A stretch of DNA of 64,000 nt from UBA6059 sp965227155. GTDB lineage: Bacteria; Bacteroidota; Bacteroidia; Cytophagales; Cyclobacteriaceae. The translations under genes were made by a program, and so were the position numbers. The DNA is taken from contig OZ245731.1 of NCBI GenBank assembly GCA_965227155.1, positions 3,658,001 to 3,722,000 on the forward strand. The letters run 5' to 3'. Shown piece after piece: positions 37,165 to 44,854 of the stretch (positions are counted from its first letter, which is position 1; each line of letters starts with the position of its first letter). A model generated the notes under the pieces. That model searched no databases. It was not told the DNA's origin and worked only from the letters and a program-made list of their open reading frames with translations.

Positions 37165-37866
37165 ATGTTAAAAGAAAATTTTGAGGCACTGGAAGCTATT
37201 ATTGAAGCTATCCCTGACGAAGAGACGCTTATTCCTAACATGCCCATAGATGTATTTGTACAGGAAGTATATGACCTGCACGAATGGAGCCAGGAAGATC
37301 AGCCGGCCTTAGTTAATGTGGGACTGTCACAGGCCTTGTTCGATGATCTACCCGTGCGGGCTGGTGCATTGCGCTACGCCCAAAGTCTCTGGATGAAGGA
37401 GCGCTACAGCAAGGAAGAAGCCCAGAAGGAATGGGATCAGCAGGAACCCATCGCTGAGGAGCTACACGATGACCTGGAGGCCGACTTCCGGTTTGCCTTC
37501 CGCAGGCGGCCCGACATGAGCGCCAAAGTGCGGGCTATAGAAGAAGGCAGCGGCTATGCCGACCTGGTGCAGGACCTCAGCGACCTGGCTGTGCTGGGCA
37601 ATGCCAACCTGCCCCTGCTTGAAAGCATCAACTTTGACGCTACGCAGCTACAAACTGCCTCCACGATGAGTACCGAGCTGGCCACCCTTTTAGCCAAAGC
37701 CAACGGCGAAAAGATCGAAAATAGTGGTGCCAAGCAGCTTCGCGACAAGGCCTACACCTACTGTAAGCAGGCCATAGATGAGATCCGCGAGGCGGGGAAG
37801 TATGTCCATAGAAAAAATGATGAACACCTCAAGGGGTATTATAGCCGGTACTGGCGCAGTAAGTAA
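37165..37866 (+). CDS. Uncharacterised mostly helical protein
   Basis: I do not recognise this 233-residue protein. It has no signal peptide or membrane segment, is acidic in its N-terminal half and is probably all-helical (NFEALEAIIEAIPDEETL; SKEEAQKEWDQQEPIAEELH). The C-terminal part (LRDKAYTYCKQAIDEIREAG, then LKGYYSRYW) is rich in Tyr, Arg and Lys and could bind nucleic acid, which is inference. It is GC-richer than the neighbouring island genes. A mirrored 21-nt-period array begins 4 bp past its stop, and a 72-codon +1 frame runs from inside its end through that array. Cellular role unknown. Confidence 0.7.
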   Translation: MLKENFEALEAIIEAIPDEETLIPNMPIDVFVQEVYDLHEWSQEDQPALVNVGLSQALFDDLPVRAGALRYAQSLWMKERYSKEEAQKEWDQQEPIAEELHDDLEADFRFAFRRRPDMSAKVRAIEEGSGYADLVQDLSDLAVLGNANLPLLESINFDATQLQTASTMSTELATLLAKANGEKIENSGAKQLRDKAYTYCKQAIDEIREAGKYVHRKNDEHLKGYYSRYWRSK

Positions 37867-37869
37867 GCT

Positions 37870-38051
37870 TCCTGCTGCTGTGATCAACTTTCCTGCTGAT
37901 ACTATGAATGCTCCTGCCTGTAGTAGAGATCATCCTGCTGGTTGTCCTACCTCTCCTGCCGGTATTAATAGCAGTCATGCCCGGCAGGAAGGGTAAACAG
38001 CCCGGCAGGACAGTATAAAATATGGCAGGAGAGGTAGGTGTATTGGCAGGA
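37870..38051. repeat. Mirrored 21-nt-period array
   Basis: The hexamer TCCTGC occurs at 37870, 37891, 37912, 37933 and 37954, exactly every 21 bp, with a one-mismatch sixth (TCATGC) at 37975. Its complement GCAGGA then occurs at 37984, 38005, 38025 and 38046 (steps 21, 20, 21). The segments between cores differ. Opposite arms also pair at length: CCTACCTCTCCTGCC (37946-37960) with GGCAGGAGAGGTAGG (38024-38038), and TCCTGCCGG (37954-37962) with CCGGCAGGA (37981-37989). So the array can fold into nested hairpins in RNA or single-stranded DNA. Confidence 0.85.
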
Positions 38052-38113
38052 CAGAATTATATTTTGTTTTACAGGTATTAGCATTAATATAAGAAACAAA
38101 CTGGTTAGATAAA

Positions 38114-38809
38114 ATGACTATTTTAGATACTTTTAGCAAAAATCTTAAAATTTTTAACGCAATCTGTGAAGAAATTCCTTATGAACTTCAATACGATACT
38201 GCGACGATTTTGGCTTATTACTTGGCCCTAAAGAATCTTGGGAAGGATATTCTGATTCTGGCCAGAAACAACAACACCATCAACATTCCTATCCTAACCA
38301 GAACAAGCCTTGATCTTTATGTTGATGTTAGATTGATAAATAAAGACTCATCGAATATCTATAGGTTATATTTAACCTCGTTGTATGCTAAAAAGAAGCA
38401 AGCTGAGGAATTGTTTAAACTGTCCACTTTCGGAAAGGAAGATTACTCAAATGAATACGATGAACTTATAGATGAGATTAGAACTATAGAAGCAAAAGTT
38501 GGTGCTGTCAAATATTTAACTTCTAAGGATAAATATGAGGCGGCAGATTGTATATGGGAATATCAGGTACTCTTTAGAGAATTATCCAAGTATTCTCATT
38601 TATCAATTGATCAACTTACTAGCAAGTATATTAGTGCTAATAATGGCACATTCAAGTTTGTTCATGATCAAGAAAACTCAATTAACTTAAAGCTTTATTT
38701 ACATTCCATAACAGAGTTTATTTATGAAACTTCTGAGATCCTCTGTGCAAGGGCCTTTCCTGATAAGAAAATACTATTGAAAAAAATTAATAATCTCTAC
38801 AACGGTTGA
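38114..38809 (+). CDS. Uncharacterised helical protein, possibly DUF5677-like
   Basis: A 231-residue cytoplasmic protein without signal or membrane segments. The run IPILTRTSLDLYVDVRLINKD followed by a helical region and then FRELSKYSHLSIDQL resembles proteins annotated DUF5677, which have an Arg-containing helix and a Tyr-x-x-x-H pair, but the match is only by eye. Its codons are much more AT-rich than those of the 37165 gene, hinting at separate origins. It lies between the mirrored array and the right copy of the 86-bp repeat. Role unknown. Confidence 0.65.
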   Translation: MTILDTFSKNLKIFNAICEEIPYELQYDTATILAYYLALKNLGKDILILARNNNTINIPILTRTSLDLYVDVRLINKDSSNIYRLYLTSLYAKKKQAEELFKLSTFGKEDYSNEYDELIDEIRTIEAKVGAVKYLTSKDKYEAADCIWEYQVLFRELSKYSHLSIDQLTSKYISANNGTFKFVHDQENSINLKLYLHSITEFIYETSEILCARAFPDKKILLKKINNLYNG

Positions 38810-38863
38810 AACGACTACAGTCCCAAATGACCATAAAAGCCGTTTAGCACTCAACTGACCTAG

Positions 38864-38949
38864 CACTCGCTCGGCTCTTGCCGAGTTAGGAATATGCAAC
38901 TACAGCCATCATAAGACCGCAATACTATTTTATGCCACTACCTATCTCA
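38864..38949 (+). repeat. 86-bp imperfect direct repeat, right copy
   Basis: About 80% identical to 36828-36913 without gaps. This copy contains a perfect small hairpin, CTCGGC-TCTT-GCCGAG (38869-38884). Confidence 0.7.
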
Positions 38950-38973
38950 AGGACCCTGCTCAAAATCGCTAAA

Positions 38974-39891
38974 ATGAAAATAACATTAACCATACTAATC
39001 ACGGTAATAACAATTCAAGTTTCTTATTGCCAAATCAATATGCCAGATTCATCTGCTCAAATAATAGGTTATTGGAGTGTTGGAGATAAACAATCTTATG
39101 ATGTGTCCTACGAAAAGTATAAAATCAAAGATCAGGACACAACTTACAGAATGATGATCAAATATGAAATTGATATTACTATCAAAGATTCTACTAGTAG
39201 TTGCTACATGATTGACTGGTTCTACAAAAATTATGACATAGATACTGACAATGAACTGGTAAAAAAGATTTCAAAAGCAGCAGAGGATATTTCTGTCATA
39301 ATCAGAACAGATGAATTCGGATCTATCCAAGAAGTGATCAACTGGGAAGAAGTAAGAGATTACATGGACAAAGCAATGAAACCTTTGAGAAGGGAACTTA
39401 AAAAAGTGCCTGGAGCTGATAAAATCATTGATCAAACAATGGCAATTTATAATAGTAAAGCAGCAATCGAAGCAAATGCAATCAAAGATGCTATACAATT
39501 TTATACTTTTCACGGAGGAGCATATACTTTGAATGAAAAGGTTTCCGGTAAAATGCAATTTGTAAATAATTATGGAGGAGAGCCTTTTGATGTAGACGTT
39601 ACTCTTAGCCTTGACGAGCTTAATGAGGAAGGTGACAACTCTGTCATCAGGATGTATCAAGTTGTCAACTCTGAACAGTTAACTAATGCAACCTATGAAT
39701 ACCTCGCCGAATTAGGAACATTTGGAGATCAAATGCCCGATATTAGTACATTTCCAGAATTAACAAATGAAGTTTGGACTGCATCAAGAATTCATGGTGG
39801 AACTGGATGGCCAACGTACAGTATTGAAACCAAAAAAGTTAATTCTGAAGGTACAACCAATATTGAAAAACGTATCATTCAGATCAAATAA
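38974..39891 (+). CDS. Secreted protein of unknown function
   Basis: A 305-residue protein starting at ATG 38974 with a clear signal peptide (MKITLTILITVITIQVSYC, then QINMPD). A start at 38932 would lie inside the right-hand 86-bp repeat and is rejected. The mature part shows YWSVGDKQSYDVSYEKYKI and a long charged helical stretch around residues 110-160 (AMKPLRRELKKVPGADKI). I do not recognise the family. Probably periplasmic or outer-membrane associated. Twenty-four bp before the next small gene, so the two may be coexpressed. Confidence 0.7.
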   Translation: MKITLTILITVITIQVSYCQINMPDSSAQIIGYWSVGDKQSYDVSYEKYKIKDQDTTYRMMIKYEIDITIKDSTSSCYMIDWFYKNYDIDTDNELVKKISKAAEDISVIIRTDEFGSIQEVINWEEVRDYMDKAMKPLRRELKKVPGADKIIDQTMAIYNSKAAIEANAIKDAIQFYTFHGGAYTLNEKVSGKMQFVNNYGGEPFDVDVTLSLDELNEEGDNSVIRMYQVVNSEQLTNATYEYLAELGTFGDQMPDISTFPELTNEVWTASRIHGGTGWPTYSIETKKVNSEGTTNIEKRIIQIK

Positions 39892-39915
39892 TTGTGTATA
39901 ACATATTATGAAGGA

Positions 39916-40380
39916 ATGTTGATAGATCTGAAAGTAAGTAATTATTTCCCATTCAATTATATGATTATAGGGTATGGAATGATCGCTGCGTCGGTGGCGC
40001 TAATATTTATAAATCTAATTTGGGTGCCGGTTTTCTTATTATTAGGGCTATTGGTAGTCACTACACATTACCGTTTGAGTGTAAATTTTGATCAGAATTA
40101 TTTCTATGAGTACCTCTGGATATTAGGAATGAAAAGAGGGCAGAAGTTCAGCTTTGATAGGCCTAAATCTATATATATCAATGCAACTTCACGTGAGATA
40201 GAGTATGGTGGTTTGGCCATAAGAAGATATGGGGCAGAAAGGAAGTATCGTGGATATATTAAGTTTCATGGACAGAAAGAACCTGCGTTTTTCGGAGAAT
40301 CTGTAAACCTTGAAGGCATACAAAAAAAGGGAGCGAAGTTATCAAACTATATGGGTTTGGATATTCAATTAAATGATTAG
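39916..40380 (+). CDS. Small membrane protein of unknown function
   Basis: A 154-residue protein. I place the start at ATG 39916 because AAGGA sits directly before it; a TTG at 39892 would add 8 residues. Two adjacent hydrophobic segments (residues ~12-48, YMIIGYGMIAASVALIFIN and WVPVFLLLGLLVVTTH) are followed by a soluble tail (YEYLWILGMKRGQKFSFDRP, AFFGESVNLEGI) that looks like a small beta domain. Possibly cotranscribed with the secreted-protein gene before it. No family recognised. Confidence 0.6.
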   Translation: MLIDLKVSNYFPFNYMIIGYGMIAASVALIFINLIWVPVFLLLGLLVVTTHYRLSVNFDQNYFYEYLWILGMKRGQKFSFDRPKSIYINATSREIEYGGLAIRRYGAERKYRGYIKFHGQKEPAFFGESVNLEGIQKKGAKLSNYMGLDIQLND

Positions 40381-40444
40381 TGACAATTGAATTTCGCGTA
40401 TTGGTTAGTTTCCTCACAAATCGAGAAATGGCTGCTATAGAACG

Positions 40445-40487
40445 GGAGACCTTTCGACTCCACTGCGTTCCGCTCAAGGTGACGCTG
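40445..40487 (-). repeat. Dispersed REP-like element, copy 2
   Basis: Reverse-strand relative of 36637-36686: read on the minus strand it gives CAGCGTCA, TTGAGCG, GAGTCGAAA and TCTCC in the same order. Confidence 0.55.
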
Positions 40488-40797
40488 GTGTGGTTGAGTT
40501 GGTAGGAGGCAGAAAGCGAACCAATTGTCTATTCTCATCTGTAGTCCCCGAGGGGATACAAATCTATAGGCTTAGGATCTAGCAAAGACTGAGCTTGGCT
40601 TAATTGCATCACTTATCCTGCCAAAGGGACCCATTGCAAAGCGAAAAAAAATAAAATCCCAAATAAGGGAATTGGTCATTTGAATTGATACACCAATAGT
40701 TTCACAATTAATGCTGCCTTGGGCAACCTATCGTGAATCCTGAACATTATAGGTTTGTCAGGTCGAAAGACAAAGGTAAAATTGGTTAATAGGTGAG

Positions 40798-40837
40798 AAA
40801 AGCCCTGCTCCGTGTAAAACCGGAAAAGGGCTTTTTT
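40798..40837 (+). terminator. Terminator-like hairpin without an adjacent gene
   Basis: Arms AAAAGCCC (40798-40805) and GGGCTTTT (40828-40835), with an inner TCCG/CGG(A) pairing and a following T-run. Confidence 0.65.
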
Positions 40838-40931
40838 GCTTTCTCAAAGCCCAATACTATTGTAATTATCATGGCTAGAATCTGCTTATTGCCTTTAGTC
40901 GTTGTAACTTTATCCCATAAGCATAATCCTT

Positions 40932-42263
40932 ATGTCTTCATTACAACTACGACTGAATAAGCTTATCAAATTTATAGAGGTGGATATCTGGAAGATCCGA
41001 TTGGCCGATCTTCCCAAATCCAAATCCACGCTCTACCATAATCTGCGGATCGCCATCATCACCGTCAAGGATTTTATCGATGACAACTGTCCGCTCAAAG
41101 CCTCTGCGCTAACCTACCTCAGCATCTTGTCCATTGTACCGGTGGCTGCGGCTCTTTTTGGAATTGCCAAGGGATTCGGGCTGGAGATCGACCTGCAAAA
41201 GGAGCTGGCCAATATCCTCGCCGGGCAGGAGATGGTGGTAAATGAAACTTTTAAGTACGCCCAGAATATGCTGGACAGCGCCAGAGGAGGTGTTATCGCC
41301 GGTATCTCGCTGGGTTTTTTGTTTTATACGGTCATTCGCCTGTTCCATAATATTGAAATGGCCTTCAATGATATTTGGGCTATCAAAAAGCAAAGAAGCC
41401 TGGTGCGTAAGGTCACCGACTACCTGGCTATCGTTATTGTTTCGCCGATATTGCTGGTGGTTTCCAGTAGTATGACCGTCTACATCAGCACCCAACTAGA
41501 TACCCTGGTGCAGCGCTTTGAGGTCCTGGATCACATCTTACCACTGATACAGTTTGGCTTACGACTGGTTCCTTTGATCTTGATCTGCCTCATGTTCTCG
41601 CTCTTTTTTGTGATCATGCCGTTTACCAGGGTGAAGCTCAAATCGGCACTTTTTGCCGGGATCATTACCGGCATAGCCTTTCAGTTATTGCAATATGCCT
41701 ATATTGAATTTCAGGTGGGTGTATCGCGCTACAATGCGATATATGGTAGTTTAGCTGCTCTGCCACTGTTTTTCATCTGGGTGCAGCTCAGCTGGACCAT
41801 CGTGCTTTTTGGGGCTGAGTTTGCTTTTGCCCATCAAAATGCCAACCGCTATTATTTTGAAGATGGTAAGACCAAGCTAAGCCCCTCCAGGAGGCGCATG
41901 CTGGCCTTGCTGGTGATGACAGCCATCGTTAAAAATTTTGAAAGAGGGGAACAGCCCCTCACCGATATTCAAATTGCGGATCGCATAGGTGTTCCGGTTA
42001 GGTTTGTGATCCTGCTGATTTCCGAGCTGAAAGAGGCAGGTTTAATCTTGGAAACTGATGTGGATGATGAAGAGGGCTATCTGCCATCCATCGATATTCA
42101 TAAAATCTCTATCCACTTTGTGATTGACAAGCTGGAGAAGCAGGGCCTCAACAAATTGAGTATTGGAGAACTAGAGGAGGTGAAAAACCTCGAAAATGCA
42201 TTATCACAGTTTCAACAAGCCGCTAAAGAAAGCACCTCCAATAAGTTGCTGGTTAATCTATAA
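40932..42263 (+). CDS. YihY/BrkB-family inner-membrane protein
   Basis: A 443-residue protein. Residues ~60-310 contain the six membrane segments of the YihY/BrkB family, with the typical start of the first (CPLKASALTYLSILSIVPVAAALFG) and the signature RYNAIYGSLAALPLFFIWVQLSW. The last ~130 residues are cytoplasmic and contain a winged-helix-like region (LTDIQIADRIGVPVRFVILLI), seen in part of the family. Family function is not settled. Single gene downstream of a terminator; converges with the DUF4442 gene, with 2 bp between stops. Confidence 0.88.
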   Translation: MSSLQLRLNKLIKFIEVDIWKIRLADLPKSKSTLYHNLRIAIITVKDFIDDNCPLKASALTYLSILSIVPVAAALFGIAKGFGLEIDLQKELANILAGQEMVVNETFKYAQNMLDSARGGVIAGISLGFLFYTVIRLFHNIEMAFNDIWAIKKQRSLVRKVTDYLAIVIVSPILLVVSSSMTVYISTQLDTLVQRFEVLDHILPLIQFGLRLVPLILICLMFSLFFVIMPFTRVKLKSALFAGIITGIAFQLLQYAYIEFQVGVSRYNAIYGSLAALPLFFIWVQLSWTIVLFGAEFAFAHQNANRYYFEDGKTKLSPSRRRMLALLVMTAIVKNFERGEQPLTDIQIADRIGVPVRFVILLISELKEAGLILETDVDDEEGYLPSIDIHKISIHFVIDKLEKQGLNKLSIGELEEVKNLENALSQFQQAAKESTSNKLLVNL

Positions 42264-42265
42264 TA

Positions 42266-42775
42266 TTAGCCTTTACGCTGTTTGAAAGACCAAGTAAAAT
42301 GAAAGATCGAGACTACTGTACCGTCATCCATTTTACCAATCGTCTTGGCAGTAACTGTAGCGGCTTCCCCGGAGCTTACTGCTTTTTCTACCGCTTCGAA
42401 AATAGCAAGTCCGTCCTCGCAGGTAAAAGTCACCTTATCGGTAGCCTTCTTTGGAAACTCAGCCTGCATATCGATAATGATGGTCGCCACTGAGGGTTTT
42501 TTACCTTCTATGGCCATCAGACCAATAGAAGCGGTGGAAAGCTCTGCTGCCATACTTTGCACGGCAAAATAAATGGATTGAAAAGGGTTTTGATTAAGCC
42601 ATTTATAGGGTAGGGTGGCTACACCTCTTTCAGGAGTCAATTCCCTGAGCCTCATACCGGCAATCCATCCGGCAGGCACTTTCAGAAATGTAAAGAAATT
42701 AAACAGCCAGCCGCTAAGCATTTTTTTTCTGAACTTTTCCTGGGCAGGGGTCAATGTTATTGTTTTAGTTTCCAC
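42266..42775 (-). CDS. DUF4442 hot-dog-fold (thioesterase-like) protein
   Basis: A 169-residue cytoplasmic protein. WLNQNPFQSIYFAVQSMAAELSTA followed by IIIDMQAEFPKKA is the hot-dog pattern of the DUF4442/PaaI-like thioesterase superfamily. Substrate unknown. It follows the DinB-family gene by 33 bp on the minus strand, so lipoprotein, DinB and DUF4442 genes may form one operon, though no shared pathway is apparent. Confidence 0.78.
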   Translation of the reverse strand: METKTITLTPAQEKFRKKMLSGWLFNFFTFLKVPAGWIAGMRLRELTPERGVATLPYKWLNQNPFQSIYFAVQSMAAELSTASIGLMAIEGKKPSVATIIIDMQAEFPKKATDKVTFTCEDGLAIFEAVEKAVSSGEAATVTAKTIGKMDDGTVVSIFHFTWSFKQRKG

Positions 42776-42808
42776 GGTAACGTCTTTTTACGGTCTTTAA
42801 ATTAAACA

Positions 42809-43333
42809 TTATTTGTTTGTGATGCTCAAATCCTGATCCCCATAATACCCAAGGTCTACATCTTTCAACATCTTGGTATGCCAGGTGATCTGCCCGGTAT
42901 GGTATGAGAAATGCTCGATGGCATGGGTGAGCACGCCTATCCCAGTGAGTGAGAAACCCTGTATGTCATACAAGCGAACCAGGTCAGCAGTTTCAAGTTT
43001 CTCCAGGGCTTCTACTACGCTTTCCTCAAGATCATCCAAAAGTGAAGCTAGTTCGGCTTTTGTATGGCTACTGTCAGCCTGAAATTCTGCCTCCCGTTTT
43101 CTGTGGTCAGCAGCGCCACCAATACCATGTACTATGTATTGTGTGACATTGCCATTAAGATGTAGAATAAGGTTGCCAATACTACTGAGGTTGCTATTGG
43201 GCCGGTGCCAAACCTCTTCTTCGGACAGTTGGTCTAGGCATTTATTGATCCGGGGAACGGACTCCTCAAAAAGGCGGTAGCGCGTTTCCCACACCCAATG
43301 TCTTACAATTTCATTTTCGAGCGTTGATGACAT
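42809..43333 (-). CDS. DinB/DUF1572-family protein
   Basis: A 174-residue four-helix-bundle protein. Possible metal-binding histidines are spread as in the DinB-like superfamily: HLNGNVTQYIVHG, then HAIEHFSYHTGQITWH, the typical terminal motif. Members are metal-dependent enzymes, including thiol-dependent transferases, or are uncharacterised; the name DinB does not imply SOS control here. It follows the YwqK-type lipoprotein gene by 2 bp. Confidence 0.85.
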   Translation of the reverse strand: MSSTLENEIVRHWVWETRYRLFEESVPRINKCLDQLSEEEVWHRPNSNLSSIGNLILHLNGNVTQYIVHGIGGAADHRKREAEFQADSSHTKAELASLLDDLEESVVEALEKLETADLVRLYDIQGFSLTGIGVLTHAIEHFSYHTGQITWHTKMLKDVDLGYYGDQDLSITNK

Positions 43334-43335
43334 GC

Positions 43336-43923
43336 TTACGATTCCTCTTCCTCCTTCACAAGCTCACCATTTGCATATTGATATTCGATGGTTAGATTGC
43401 CTTGCTGATCGTACCATTTAGCCATGCCGTCCCGCTTGCCATTCACGAAATTGCTTTCTTCCATTAAAGTGCCATTGTCATAGTATTTCTTGACCATTCC
43501 GTTTAAGGCGCCATAGCTGTATTCCCGCTCTTCAATGACCTTACCTCTGTTGTATTTTGCATACAGACCATGAGGTTGTCCTTTATGGAAATAGACCTTT
43601 TCCTGTACGGTACCCTTATCGTCAATCTGTAGGAATAATCCCTGTTTTTCCCCATTGACGTAAGAAGTTATGGTTTTGATACTACCTGTACCCGGGTAAT
43701 ATTCTGTCCAGGTGCCCTGGGGTTGTCCCTTATAAATATCCCCTTGCTGGAGGATTTTATCACCGGAGTAAACCGTTACCTGTTCCAAATCTGTCGCCTC
43801 TGGGTAAGGCGTTACCACGGCGCCCAAAGGAAGCTCCCAATCAGTAGCGACGGGCGCATCTTCACTACATGAAATCAATACAAAAGCGATAATAACCAGT
43901 CCTGTAAATTTCATTTTTCTCAT
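43336..43923 (-). CDS. MORN/YwqK-repeat lipoprotein
   Basis: Starts at ATG 43921-43923 in my view (MRKMKFTGLVIIAFVLISC), giving a lipoprotein signal with the lipobox cysteine and a ~195-residue product. In-frame starts further up (to 44004) would run into the divergent channel gene. The mature part is a chain of toxin-antitoxin YwqK/MORN-type repeats: GQPQGTWTEYYPG, GEKQGLFLQIDD, GQPHGLYAKYNRG, GALNGMVKKYYDN and GKRDGMAKWYDQQ. Such repeats form elongated beta sheets; function is unknown. It is probably anchored to a membrane facing the periplasm or surface. Confidence 0.8.
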   Translation of the reverse strand: MRKMKFTGLVIIAFVLISCSEDAPVATDWELPLGAVVTPYPEATDLEQVTVYSGDKILQQGDIYKGQPQGTWTEYYPGTGSIKTITSYVNGEKQGLFLQIDDKGTVQEKVYFHKGQPHGLYAKYNRGKVIEEREYSYGALNGMVKKYYDNGTLMEESNFVNGKRDGMAKWYDQQGNLTIEYQYANGELVKEEEES

Positions 43924-44020
43924 ACGTTTCATCCACTTCGAAATTATTAAGATTTTGTCGAAAATCTTTCTAACAGCTTTGCGATCCTCGTATATTGCAC
44001 ACAAAATTAAAACATACGCC

Positions 44021-44836
44021 TTGGTCTCGTATCATCGTAAATTACTTAGGGAGTTTTTAGAGCACAACAAAGTACAGCGCTTTATCATAAGCCTGATTGT
44101 GATCAATGCCGTAACCATTGGTTTTGAGACCAGTGATGATCTGATGGCTGTGCATGGTGATATGTTTCATCAGTTTGATGCAGCCATTCTGATTGTATTT
44201 ATCATCGAGATTGTCTTAAAGCTGTATGCTTATGGTCTGCGATTTTTCTTCAATGCCTGGAATGTATTTGATTTTCTCATTGTAGCCATTGCAGCATTCC
44301 CTACTGCAGGAGTATTCTCCGTTTTTCGTACCCTCAGGATTCTGAGAACACTACGATTACTCAAAAATGTACCTAAGCTGAGGATCATCATAGAGTCATT
44401 GATCAAGGCGATTCCCAGCATTGGATGGATCATCATTTTGTTGGCAATCATCTATTACATATTCGCTGTAGTGGGTACCAATATTTACGGTCATGCATTC
44501 CCCGAATGGTTTGGCACAATGGGAGATTCCATGTTTACGCTATTCCAGATCATGACACTGGAAAGCTGGTCTTCAGGCATAGCCCGACCAATTTTGGATG
44601 AAATGCCCTACGCCTGGGTTTTCTTCATACCGTTTATCCTGATTGCGACTTATACGACACTTAATATCTTCATTGCCATAGTGGTCAATACCATGAATGA
44701 GCTACATATGGCAGAAATGAAAGATGAAGAAGAGCGACAGAAGAAACTGCAGGATGAAGAAAAAAGAGATCTGATCAGAAGGCTTGAATTGTTACAATCG
44801 AAGCTGGATAAGATTGAAGCCAAGCTTGAGAAATAG
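44021..44836 (+). CDS. NaChBac-type voltage-gated sodium channel (first of two)
   Basis: A one-domain, six-segment ion channel that assembles as a tetramer. The selectivity filter TLESWSS (T179-L180-E181-S182-W183 in a 271-residue product) matches bacterial Nav channels. The S4 voltage sensor has arginines every third residue (FRTLRILRTLRLLKNVPKLR). The C-terminal coiled coil (DEEERQKKLQDEEKRDLIRR) is typical. The start is uncertain: TTG 44021 gives the best fit to the paralog, while TTG 43955 would add 22 residues and lie almost against the divergent lipoprotein gene. A near-paralog lies 2.1 kb downstream. Confidence 0.9.
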   Translation: MVSYHRKLLREFLEHNKVQRFIISLIVINAVTIGFETSDDLMAVHGDMFHQFDAAILIVFIIEIVLKLYAYGLRFFFNAWNVFDFLIVAIAAFPTAGVFSVFRTLRILRTLRLLKNVPKLRIIIESLIKAIPSIGWIIILLAIIYYIFAVVGTNIYGHAFPEWFGTMGDSMFTLFQIMTLESWSSGIARPILDEMPYAWVFFIPFILIATYTTLNIFIAIVVNTMNELHMAEMKDEEERQKKLQDEEKRDLIRRLELLQSKLDKIEAKLEK

Positions 44837-44854
44837 CTAATGGCCTATGAAAAG

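Larger units (their letters stand above)
40381..40931. other. 551-bp gap with repeats and a possible small-RNA unit
   Basis: No protein gene seen. It holds the second REP-like element, a short palindrome (TGTA, CCCC-GA-GGGG, TACA at 40540-40560) and a terminator-like stem far from the upstream gene (418 bp past its stop), which suggests that some noncoding transcript ends there. Confidence 0.5.

Noticed and set aside
37778..37996. Separate gene in the +1 frame across the end of the 37165 gene
   Set aside because: It overlaps a better-supported gene, has no family features and is explained by the 21-nt period; kept only as an observation.
37870..38051. CRISPR array
   Set aside because: The conserved core is only 6-9 nt, the period is 21 nt, half the units are inverted and no cas gene is near.
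36828..38949. Insertion sequence or transposon bounded by the 86-bp repeats
   Set aside because: No transposase, integrase or terminal inverted repeats are present, and the copies are 20% divergent.
38932..38973. Start of the secreted-protein gene inside the 86-bp repeat
   Set aside because: ATG 38974 gives a clean signal peptide; the upstream codons are repeat sequence.
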